DNA from: Plantago ovata
Lineage: Eukaryota > Streptophyta > Magnoliopsida > Lamiales > Plantaginaceae
Length of the DNA: 64,000 nt
NCBI GenBank assembly: GCA_028274465.1
Contig: CM051457.1
Coordinates: forward strand, 15,675,097-15,739,096
Direction: 5' to 3'
Shown here piece by piece: positions 42,501-53,056 of this stretch. Position 1 is the first letter of the stretch; the number at the start of each line of letters is the position of its first letter. The position numbers and the translations under genes were made by a program. Below the pieces are notes generated by a model that did no database searches, was not told where the DNA came from, and saw nothing but the letters and a program-made list of their open reading frames with translations.

Positions 42501-44518
42501 TGGTGTCGGACACCACTTTATTGATGTCAGATGATGTGTTAAATCGAGTTTTAAATTTGTTCGTAGCCAGAAGTCAGAATTGACCGCACGAAAATAAATA
42601 TTTAGAGGGCAATGGCAAGCTTACTCTGAGTGTGGTTCTCTCATGACTAATGCGAAACTGTCATTCAGCCGTTGCTTAAGAATCTCTTGAACTAGTTTGA
42701 AACCGAGTTTGAAATGTTCGTTGAGAGCTAAACAATAAAAAGGGTCGTGAGCGAACAAGAGAGTGAGAGAGTCTGATTATTCAAAGTTGGAAACAGTTAG
42801 AGACGGTGTTGGTGGTAAAGATCGATATAGCATATATGAGATATATTTAGTTGCACGAATCTGTTGTCAGTGGGATGGACTCTTAACATTATTGTACTCC
42901 TAGTTACACAAACTTTCAAACATAATAACTACCTTGTATTTGCGTTTCACATACATTTTTGTTTCCCCTCTTGATAAGATTTATAAGCCTAAGGTAAGGT
43001 TCTCAATCCTACTAATACTAATAGACTATGGCTCATGCACTTTGAGGATTAGTTATAGGCGATAGATAATGAGATCCACTCACCCAATGGTTGAACTGCA
43101 TCAATTAATTCCTTGTGTGGGAAAACGGGATAAAGGGCGCTCACCAAGCATTTACCTAAATCTAAACCTATAACTACGTCTAGTTACTTTCCTAGAATTA
43201 AAAGCACAGCGTTAAGATAAACGATAATAAGATTCACTTACTCGAATAAATCAATAAACATAGAGGAAATGTGCAAATTAAACTCATCTCCCATATTCGT
43301 GACATCTAAATATAAATCATGCAATCTCTACCACAAACAAATTGATTTAGCTACTCATGCTTGATAGAACAATCAAATTGAAAGCAATTGTTGGGGAACA
43401 TATAAGTTCAATAAATAAAAAAGTAAAGGACTTGAAAGCAGTAAATGAAAGTAAAGACTTGAAAGCAGTAAATAAGAATGACGTTATCGAGTGTCAAATC
43501 GTAAATAGTATTGCCAATACTATAATCCAATATGTATTTGTAAGACATTACAACAACAGTAAAAGTATAAGGCTTAAGGGTTTGGTGGTTTGGGATGAGA
43601 TACCAGCTCTCCTTTGGGCGGTGGAGTTAGTCGAGAGAAGACTTAGAGTCTTACTCCATTTTCGTTGGAGTAAGGTTGGGAAGGTATGAGAAGTTATGGA
43701 GAAAGATATGCTAATGAGGTTCTAAACCCCATATTTATAGTGATAATTTCGTCTACTAATCCAATTCAGAATCGGAATTTGAACTCGCATGCGATCGATC
43801 GCTTTTTATTTTGTGGCGATCGTCTTGTCTTCTTCAAAGTCGATCATCCAAACGATCGCTACATGGGTTGTGCCGATCGCATGCGTCATCTTTCAGCATG
43901 GTCTTGATTGACTCTTGACTCGGACTTCCTCTTTGGGCTTCAATCTTGGACATTTGATTTGGGCATTTGCTTGAAATTTCGTCAAAGTGCACGTCACTTG
44001 ATCCAATTTGTCCCCCTTCCTTCATTCTTCGATATTTTGCTCTAAAAACTTCCGTTTTTCATCCCTTATTGGCCATATTTACCAAAAACCCTGAAAATAT
44101 AAAAAACTCTTCCACTCCTATGACGTAGCCATGTATGCTCAATATCATATCATTTTGTGACGCTGAAGCTCGGGTTAAATGAGGTGAACGCGATCTATGA
44201 TCGACATAATTTCTCCATGTGAATGGAAACATTGTAATCATGTTCCATGATCGTATAAGGAATTTTGGAATAAATGAGAAAAGAATAATGTGAATTGAAA
44301 AGAAATGAGAAAATAAAAAGTATATTTGGATTTTAGAGATTTTTATTATTGGAGGTGAAGAGTTTAAAGGGTGTTTGAATTAGTGCAATGCTGACATAAA
44401 ATGTGTCTGAAAATTTTAAAAGCCCATTTTAAAACCTACTTACTGCTAGAGATGGTACAGTAGCATTTGTTAGTTAGGCCGAGCATGAATTTGAACATGA
44501 TACGTGCTAGAAGATTAG
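42501..44518. other. Probable non-coding retroelement remnant
   Basis: No recognised protein. The block at 43700-44000 has repeated GCGATCG/CGATCGCATGCG motifs and pyrimidine-rich runs, unlike the AT-rich flanks. An imperfect duplication of AAGGACTTGAAAGCAGTAAA occurs at 43426-43474. This resembles the non-coding parts of LTR elements, but no LTR pair was found. Confidence 0.35.
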
Positions 44519-45038
44519 TTATGAGAGCAATGCTACTAGACGCACTACACACAATAAAACTTTATTGCACATAGAATATATTATTATAAACAACGAATGC
44601 TTACACAAAATTAGAGGGCAACCGAGAAACAAATTGTGCTCCCACTCCCTTAGCAATAACAAAACTAATCCTATGGGAAAATATGATGAGCAGCACGTGC
44701 CCCAGCATCCTGAGCCAAAGCAAAACCTGGACTCTAACAAGCAAATCCACAGCCTCAACATCCAACTCCCCGAGTGTCGAGAAAGAGAAAGGAAGAAATC
44801 CATATCCCTTAGCCGCACACAAGTCCCGATACTTCGCACACTTGCGCTTGGCGGCATCAGCAACCGCATGTGCAGACACAGTCCACCAACCTAGACCGGG
44901 TCAAGGGGAAGACCCGGTCAGATCCACACAATAATCCCGCCCCCTATTCCAAGCATAAAGGAGCAAGTATGCAGGACGGGGGGACCTGTCACTCCCGTCG
45001 CTCAAACCAATATACACCTCCTTACCAGCAGAGATGCG
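44519..45038 (-). pseudogene. 5'-truncated non-LTR retrotransposon, copy 1
   Basis: The minus strand encodes only the C-terminal end of a plant reverse-transcriptase-bearing non-LTR element: AAKRKCAKYRDLCAAKGYGF, LPFSFSTLGELDVEA, AKGVGAQFVSRLPSNFV, stop at 44601-44603. Upstream remnants read EVYIGLSDGSDR-PRPAYLLLY with a stop further on. It is the same family as the neighbour at 45182 but a different copy. Confidence 0.75.
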
Positions 45039-45040
45039 AG

Positions 45041-45121
<81 letters not shown>

Positions 45122-45130
45122 GTTATTATT
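45041..45130. repeat. (ATT)n microsatellite between two LINE copies
   Basis: About 27 uninterrupted ATT units with an interrupted TTATTTT end. Read on the minus strand it follows the 3' end of the longer element copy, so it is probably that element's (AAT)n tail. Confidence 0.95.
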
Positions 45131-45181
45131 TTATTTTTTTATTATTTTATTTATTTTTTAATAAAACTAGACTTTTATTAA

Positions 45182-48100
45182 TCACACAAAGTTGGAAGGG
45201 AGTCGAGAGACAAGTTGTGCTCCCACCCCTTTCTGTATACTAAGTCTAGAAAAAAAAAACACCACTCCTAACATCATTAGAATGACTAACAGATAAGCGC
45301 TTGAGGCGCGAAAGAGTAGCCAACGCCTCATCGTCGAGCTCCCGAAAAGTAGAGAAGGCAAAAGGGATGAATGAGTAGCCATGCTCTGCACACCTAAAAG
45401 AATACTTCCTCTTCTTCTTCTGAACGTCAATCTGTAAAGCAGCTCCAAGAGCCCAAGAATCCAAACCTCCGCCAGCAAAAGGAGAGACACCCGTGACATC
45501 CAAACAAGCGTCTTTTCCTTGGGACCAATTGTATAACAACAGATCCGCTAGACGAAGGTCCCGCCCATCGTCAGAGAGCAACCCCATAGGGGCCTCTTTC
45601 CGCATCGCAACACCAACCTTAGAGCAGATATCAACCAAAGTGTATCGCACAAGATTGTGTTGGAACTTCACTCCCACCTCACTAGAACAGTGAACAGCGT
45701 GGTCACCCACTGGTCCATCCGACGCACATGACACCCCGAGCAAGGAGACCCGTCAGGGAACAAAGGGACCGCCAGGCGATAGCACAACACGGCTCGAAAC
45801 TGTTGTGGGTTCATCCGCTGCCCCAATCCATCAATTGGAATGGTGAAAAGGTAATCATGTGCATGAGGGGCACGCACACAGCTAAGAAGAGCCTCTGTTG
45901 ACTACTCAACCCATAATGTGACGCCAGATGTGCGTCAATGACACCGAAATAGCTCTTTGCCAAAAAATTCATGAAATGGGGGCAGGAGAGCTAGTGGTAA
46001 CAAAGTGAGAATCGACACCACAAATGGCCGAGAAAGCGTCCAGAGCAGACTGAAAGGTAGAGCCAGGCGAGTCAATCCCATCCCTCACTAGAATCCGATC
46101 CTGCAAAGAGCTAAACTGCAAGCGAGAGGCGAGGAAGTCATACCGACCGACATCCTCAGCACACACGACCCCGAGACCACCAAGTCTGATGGGTAGTGTG
46201 GCAAGCCGCCACTGCCAATCTCCAAAATCGGGCCCTGAGCCTGTAACAATCAACTCCAGGGAAGTACGCGAGGCCTGATCAAACTGAACCTGAGCACCGC
46301 CTAGAGACAAAGGAGGGCAGGTCCTCAAAGCAAAAGACAACTTCGCTACCCCTGCACAATTACGAAGAAGGAGGAGCTACAACCTCGCAGCCACCCGGCA
46401 CCCCCACACCAAACTGAAAGTCGTGCAAGTAGGAAGTCATCGAGTTCCCAACAGAAGAAGAGACAACCTTAGAGACGAGTATCCTCCACATAGTACCAAT
46501 GGCAATGGGCCGAATTCCCCTCCTGGATTAACTAGCGGAGTCAAAGGAGTACTGGCTATGAACTCCACAAGCTGATCGGGACACATACCCGAAAGGAAGA
46601 GATTGACGACCCCAGTAATAGAAGCTAGCATGTCATCAGAAACAGCAGCCCCCAGGACATCCAAAAAATTTTGGGCTCGGAGTCCGTCTCGCCCACAGGT
46701 TGTACCCTTGGGGAAGCTCCGGATCCGATTCAATACCAGATCTTTGGGAACCAACAACGTGTCCACTGCGAGCGGGGTAGAAGGCACAACCGGAGGAGAA
46801 GCAAAGGGATGCTTGGACTCCAGCTCAGCCCGGGTGTCAGGAGAAACAGGGGCAACACCAGAGGAAGTGAGGACCTTAATAGCAGCAGAAAAATGTTCGT
46901 CGCCCAACTTCCGCTTGCACTAGGAAATGTTAGCCTCCTCAGAGTCCTGAGGCTTCGAAAGCCTCCGCCTCGGAGAGGAAGAGTCAGCTAAATAGTCTCT
47001 AACTAGACCTAGCCTCTCCTCAGGATCCCTCCACCGAGCAATGGCACTAGAAATGCCGGCAAACTGACACCTCTCCCTCTCTCCAGACCGGCGTTGAGCT
47101 CTACTAGACGGAACAAAACAGCCAGAGTACAACACGGTAAAATAAGAAGCTCCACCCACGCCGTCAAATCACTCGGGCAAGCTAGGACCTTGTCAAGCGC
47201 ACTGAGAAAGATTCTGGCAAAACCAAGCCTCAACTTGGGAGGATGCACTTGACCGTACGTATTTGCTTCGCAAAAAAACGGTCAAGGAGGTCAACATCGA
47301 AGCAAAGAGAGCTCACCCCGCCATCAAGCTCCCTAGAAGGTCAAGAGGAACTCAAATCAGGACCCACACCAGAACGGACCCCAAAATCCGGATGGTTCGC
47401 AATAACATGTAAAGAAAAAACCAAGGATAGCGACATCCTCCAAGGTCGGCGCAAAAACCATTGTGTCATCAGCATGCTTACAGTTCTTGGAGAACGTGAG
47501 TACAAAGGCATTCACCACACAACCAAATGCCTGCCTGATGGAGAGCAAGGTCCAAAGCTGAAAATAAAGAGAAGTCACTAGCAAAACGAGCTTTGTAAGA
47601 AGCATTCAACGCCTCCGTCGAAAAATGTTGGGTTCTGAAATGAGTAACAAAATAACTCCTGCGAAGCCCCCTAGCATCTCGACCACCACTACAACCTTCA
47701 CAACCTTGCAACGGGCACGGAATAAAAGCTGCAACGGTACGTGCCATGCAGCCCACGTAATGAAGTCACGACAAAAATAAATGCAGCAAAGGCGTAAGCA
47801 AACAAATACTGAAGCACCGAGCAAGAAAAACGCAGCAGCAGAGCAAGACAAACGAAGCAGCAGAACAGGACAAACGCAGCAGCAGCAGCAGAGCAAGACA
47901 AATACTGCAGCAGCAGCAGAGCAAGACAAACGCCGCAGCAGAGCAGTACCAGACCAAGAAAAACGCAGCAGCAGAACAGTACCAGACACCGGCCAGAACC
48001 GAACAGAGATAACACAGACGACAAAACGGAGCTAACACAGACGACAAAAACAGAGCTGGTACCGCACCCCAACCCAGAAAAATATAGCCAGAAGCGCCCT

Positions 48101-48454
48101 CCAAAACGGCCACAAAAACATTGCGAAACACTCGCAAGCCAAAACCAGAAACCAACACAAAACCGAACGCAAACCAGCAGGGGGAAAACAGAGCCAACAA
48201 CCCCGAACGTAGAAACAAACATGGCCGCAGAATCCGATTAACCCCAAAATGGCGAAAAAAAAGAAATAGGGCAGTCTCGAACGCAAAAGGCAACCGGAAA
48301 CCAAAAGAAGAACCCAAATTGAAATAAGAACCCGTTACCTAACTTACCTGTGATGAGCCAATGTCGATCAGAAAGTCGATCGCGAGGCGGCTGCCTCGAT
48401 CGACGTGAGAAACGCCGTCGCCAGAGCTAAAAAGGGGTGTGATGGTCAAAGGGG

Positions 48455-48455
<1 letters not shown>
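45182..48455 (-). pseudogene. Internally deleted non-LTR retrotransposon, copy 2
   Basis: Minus-strand fragments occur in element order. The N-terminal Cys/His region (HFRTQHFSTEALNASYK, GIWLCGECLCTH) lies at about 47756-47450. A linker with HPKLRLGFARIFLSALDKVL follows at about 47240. Next comes the beginning of reverse transcriptase (SFPKGTTCGRDGLRAQNFLD, LVEFIASTPLTPLVNPGG) at 46907-46440. Then, at about 46380-46330, it jumps to the post-RT region (LSFALRTCPPLSLGGAQ, RLATLPIRLGGLGV) and on to the C-terminus (RKYSFRCAEHGYSFIPFAFS, GAQLVSRLPSNFV; stop at 45184-45182). The catalytic palm with its paired aspartates is missing and several frames are broken, so it is immobile. The GC-rich 5' part (47760-48455) includes a CAG-rich repeat. 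Confidence 0.8.
47820..47990. repeat. Imperfect tandem repeat, GCAGCAGAGCAAGACAAACG
   Basis: Six or so units of 21-33 bp combine CAG triplets with AGAGCAAGACAAA or AGAACAGTACCAGAC, in the 5' part of the LINE. It produces the long Cys/Leu-rich minus-strand frames, which I do not regard as genes. Confidence 0.8.

Positions 48456-48498
<43 letters not shown>
48456..48498. repeat. (ATT)n microsatellite at LINE 5' border
   Basis: About 14 ATT units directly next to the GC-rich 5' end of the LINE copy, mirroring the tract at 45041-45130. Confidence 0.95.
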
Positions 48499-48499
<1 letters not shown>

Positions 48500-50236
48500 T
48501 TCAATGCTTGTCTAGGCGTATAATAGACATTTCATGTAAAATCCGAGGAGTATCATTTGCTAACCCTTGCGCGAATGTGGGCTCGACCCAGCGAACCACA
48601 TAACGTTGAGTGCCTAACTTCAACTTGTGGATCCTCATTAGAATTAAGGATAAATTAATGTCTTTAATTCGCTTTAGGACGCACGCTCTTTATTGACTGA
48701 TCATATTTTCTCATCATCAATGTTTATAAATATAACATGTATGATTATGTTTATATGAAGCTACTCTTATATGAGTTCCATTGCATGACATATATATTCA
48801 CATACTATGGATTTATTGTGAACATGCATGTAGGTATTACTGAGCTTGAATTATGCTATTCTAGTATGAAATCATAATTGTGGTCATAATGATATATACT
48901 AGATACTATGTATTAAAATGTTATTTACTCGTATGTTATTATTAATTAATGTCATTCCATAGTAAATCAACAAATATGACTGATGGCCGATTCTCGTTTT
49001 AAGAAGATGATTGGTGAAAAAAAAAAAATTGTTCCCCTTGCATGTTTCGCATGTCCAACAATTTTCATGTGCTACCGATTACAATGGAAATAATTAATTG
49101 AACCCAATCAAATTTACTTGAATATTAGTACTTTCCAATCTCATAATGCTATGAGATTCTGATTTTAAATTACCATAAATGAGAAATAGGAAATAGCACA
49201 TAGTGTATCTCTCATTTTTGCAACAAGTTAAGTTGTATTAAGTTTCATTGGCGTGAAAATCCTCAAAAATGTAAGTTTACAACCCGCCCACTATAAATTT
49301 GTTACTCCTATATTATGTACGATAAATTTTTTAAAATTCTAATTTTAGTACTCCATTATAATTTTAGCCCGGCCGACGAATTAATTATATGGCAAATTCC
49401 CTATAATTTGTCCCAAATTCCCCATGAACTCAAGATTGAGTGATGAACCTTCCTAATTCTTATGAATTAAATAAAAAAGGTCAAAAAAGAACAAAGAAAA
49501 AAAGGGAGAAATTTAGATAGGAGTATTGAAGTAGTTGTTTATTCATTCAGGGGAGAGTCAGTCTCCAAGTAGTTAGTTTATATTATTATCCTAATAATTA
49601 AGTAAACATGAATTATTAATTTTAGTTTTCTTTACGTACTTTGTTCAAACTAATGATTGGAAAAAAATGTAATTTTCTCACTAATAATGTTATCCCCATG
49701 TCTTTTTAAGTTAGTAAATTAAAATTTTCAAAAAAAGAAATGTGATTTAGTTAGAAGTTTCAAGAAAGAAACGTGTCAGTTATAAACTTTTCAATTTTTT
49801 GGTCATTTTTTTATTTAATCCAATCGAATTAGGAAGGATTATCATTAATTCGTGATTTCATAGCGAATTGGGAATGAAATAGAAACGAATTTGCCCTAAT
49901 ATTACTAGTCGGACCATAATTTTATACCCGAGTATTGAAATTACATTTTTGTTTAAACTTACAATACATAGATAATACATAATGTGGGAGTGACAAACTT
50001 ATGGTACAAAATGTGTGTAGTAAACTTATAATACATTTTGGAGGGTTTTAATTTCATTGAACTATCTATTTTTGCATGTGAAAAACCTTGGCAATCCGCT
50101 CATTAACTTTACCCCTAATAGATCTCCACGGTGTACATAATCCTTCTATAATTGGAATAACTATTATGAAATTTGTGGTGCATCAATACAACATTGATAG
50201 CCACTCATAATCTACTCTATACATAAAATGTGCCCC
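48499..50236. other. AT-rich intergenic DNA
   Basis: No gene recognised. The right part is the promoter region of the S-protein homolog. Confidence 0.5.
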
Positions 50237-50310
50237 CCTATAAATATATATATGCTTCATATACCGACTTGAGTACTTACCACACAAAATTATTGAGGCA
50301 AATAACAAGA
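50237..50310 (+). promoter_or_regulatory. TATA box and leader of S-protein homolog
   Basis: CCCCTATAAATATATATA at about 50235-50252 is a strong TATA box placed about 65 bp before the ATG at 50311, a typical spacing for a short leader. Confidence 0.65.
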
Positions 50311-50715
50311 ATGGATAAATCATCTGTCTCATTTGCCATTGTGACCATTATGTTGGTCATTACGGCAGAAGCGGGACCTATAGAGGTCATAAGAAATGTT
50401 CACATAATAAATGATATAGCAGGTGAAACCATCCAAGCTCATTGTTTCTCCGGTGATAATGATTTTGGCAACAAAGTACTCCGCTATGGCGGAGAATTCA
50501 ATTTTAAATTCAAACCAAGTATGTTTGGAAATACAGAATTTTATTGTACTTTGAGTTCCAGTCATGGCTCTGGCAGCTATGGTGTTTGGAACAATCAGAT
50601 AAGACGACAATCGTGTCCTGATGTAGATTGTAATTGGTATGTACAAGAAGGGGGGCCTTGTGTTAAAAAAGGTGAACTTGTATGTCAAAGTTGGAAGAAC
50701 CCACGTACTCTCTGA
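50311..50715 (+). CDS. S-protein homolog (plant self-incompatibility S1 family)
   Basis: A single-exon frame of 134 residues. Residues 1-21 form a signal peptide (FAIVTIMLVITAEA, cleavage near Ala21), so the product is secreted. The mature part has S1-family marks: VHIINDI near the start, an HCFSGDNDFGNKVL block (HC-S-D-D-G-L pattern), GGEFNFKFKPSMFGNTEFYC, and a C-terminal Cys pair ending CNWYVQEGGPC. Six cysteines could form the conserved disulphides. Poppy S1 proteins are the pistil determinant of self-incompatibility; most homologs in other plants are of unknown function, often flower- or root-specific. I chose the ATG at 50311 because the signal peptide starts there; an upstream in-frame ATG at 50230 precedes the TATA box. 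Confidence 0.88.
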   Translation: MDKSSVSFAIVTIMLVITAEAGPIEVIRNVHIINDIAGETIQAHCFSGDNDFGNKVLRYGGEFNFKFKPSMFGNTEFYCTLSSSHGSGSYGVWNNQIRRQSCPDVDCNWYVQEGGPCVKKGELVCQSWKNPRTL

Positions 50716-53056
50716 CCATGTATCGAAGAATTTTAATTTCAAAATACATATCACATTAATAATTTCTCTGCTTTATATATCTTTCTATTTCTTCCTCTGT
50801 TGATTATTATTCAACTATCAATCGTTTTTAGTTTCTCTTGATAAACATGAGAAGCTTTGTGGTATTTAAATTGAACTTCGTTTATCTAATTTATTTATAT
50901 GATGGAATAGTTTAGTGGTTCAGGGGTACTAGCTAAGTAGTGTATTTAGGCTATTTGTACGCCCCTTTCAATTTTTTTATGTGTACGAGTCTGGACTTTC
51001 AGTCGAGTCTAACGACATTATTCCTATTTGTTTATAAATCGAGAACCAACTAATTGTAGTCCAATGTAGTAGAAAGTGCAATGGAAAACCACAGGAGCTC
51101 TGCATATATAAATTTATTGATGAGTTCAGAAAATGTTCCCAATCCAGGTTCTTATTGTGGCAATTTTGCATCACTAAGTTTTGAAGTATTGTGTTTCGCT
51201 GTTTTGTTACTTGTTCCGTCGTTATCGTTTTGTAGGTAAAATAACTATTGTTGTGTGTATTTTTGGCTAAGTAGAAGCATGGAATTGCGTATAAATGATG
51301 ATCTTGTCCAAGAGAATATTTGGAGGAACTAACAAAATTATGAAACCAAGTCTGAGATCAAGGTGAGTGACGGAACCAAAATGAAGGATTTCAAATGTTA
51401 TTACCACAAGTATAAGATATACTCGTAGTACGGCACTCTAAGTCGAGTGTAAACTCCGAACCGGTTTAACGATACAAATTACCCCCACAATAAGACAAAC
51501 AAGGGGTTAAGAGAATAGCTCAACCAAATCTAACTACCAATACATAACCAACTCCAGCAAACAGAGAAGAGAAGAGACCAAGGCTAGACTATAGAAGTTG
51601 ACTTCCAGGGCCGCAACATAGGTAGAACAATAAAGAGTCAGTGGCTATCTTCAACACCAATGACTCAAATGAAAACTCGGCCATTGCTATAAGAGTCACA
51701 GCAGCTACGGAAAGCAAGAGAGCCAACACCAACAGTCCGGGCCAAAGTTGGTCTCGAGAATGATACAAGCAATTTAAAGTAATTTTCCTATACTTCCACC
51801 CAAACGCCGGTTTCTTTAACGTTGTGAAAGATATAGTCTACTCCTCGCACATCCTCGATAACAACTTCACTTCCAAGATGTAACAAATGAAACAAGCCAC
51901 AACCAAACCGAACCAACCCGTAAATCTCGTGTGGTCACGCTCCTACACCCTATGTCGGAAAGTGTACGAGCACCTTTAAGATAGGAATATACGAAGGCTT
52001 CACCAAACGCCAAGGTCCATCCTTGTTAATGCGAGATGACTACGATTATGTCTACCCTATCCCTCCTCTTAAGTACACTAAACCCACAAGTGGCAAGAAA
52101 TTTAAGGCCACACCAACACAAGAGATACGAGCCCAAAAGAAGAGTAGACTCACCGTGGGAGAAGGCCACCATTGAAACCACCAAACCGCCCTTGCAAGGG
52201 ATGTTCTACCTTGAGGTACCGAGAAAAGGAGAGGTCAATCGAAAGCAACGAAACCACCTTCATCAAGTCTCTCCACCATAAGAAGGAAAAACTAAGACAA
52301 AAAGAAGCAAACCTTAGCATTAGTAAACTCCAAAGAACCTTCCCCTAACAACCATCTCTCCCTCACACCTTCACAACCGGAGCAATTAGAATTCAAGGCA
52401 AAGCCTAGGTTCCAAAAGCCAATCAACCATGCTAACATGTGATTTCAAGATATCTTTCCCTTTTAGCCACCACCAACATTGCAAATTTATTTTTTGTCTT
52501 CATTTGAGCAGGACAATTTGTTCCTTGCTAGCCACAAATTCCTAAGGATCCATGCCAAAAGACTTGACATACTCTCTTCTTACCTCTCGGGTAACTTAGT
52601 GTAAAATTGAAGTCCATTAGTGCACCCACATGGATTAACATAAAATGGAAATAATACTATTAACGAGAGGCCCTTTATGGGCATTGCATGTCTGTGTCTT
52701 AAGTACTAATATGTTAATTCTCATTATTTTTTCTAATATTTTTCACAAATAATTGGTGGTCAAATGGATATTTAAAAAGTTAATGAAACATAAAGTAGAA
52801 AATTCACCGGAGCGAAGAGAGTACTAATTTGAATGTCAGATAGGTCAACTGATCGGCCTGACTTCTCTCTGCCACTGCTAGAAGCCTAGAACCAACATGC
52901 GTACGTTGCAAATATCTCCCAGACTCACCATTATTGTATAAATAAAACCAAAAAAAGATGTGGAAGATAAGAAGCAGAAATGGACGTTCACTACTAGCAG
53001 TATGGCAAAGCTGTTAGCCATTATTACTACTAGTTTCTTGTGGCAGACTCCTTCCT
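50716..53056. other. Intergenic DNA with possible element relic
   Basis: 51400-52400 is richer in GC and in short CCAC/ACC runs than its flanks and may be a decayed transposon, but no family was recognised on either strand. 52850-53056 is the 3' UTR side of the hydrolase gene. Confidence 0.35.

Noticed and set aside
45034-45181. Poly-Tyr and poly-Ile reading frames
   Set aside because: Direct translation of the (ATT)n microsatellite.
47357-47480. ADDTMVFAPTLEDVA looked like a reverse-transcriptase YxDD motif
   Set aside because: It lies at the N-terminal side, right after the Cys/His region (LCGECLCTH), before the RT domain starts, so it is not the catalytic site.
47698-48317. Three long Cys/Leu-rich minus-strand frames
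   Set aside because: They translate the CAG-rich tandem repeat at the 5' part of a dead LINE in several frames; no domain.
52036-52281. Frame with many Thr/Pro/Arg codons
   Set aside because: No homology recognised; surrounding sequence looks like repeat debris.
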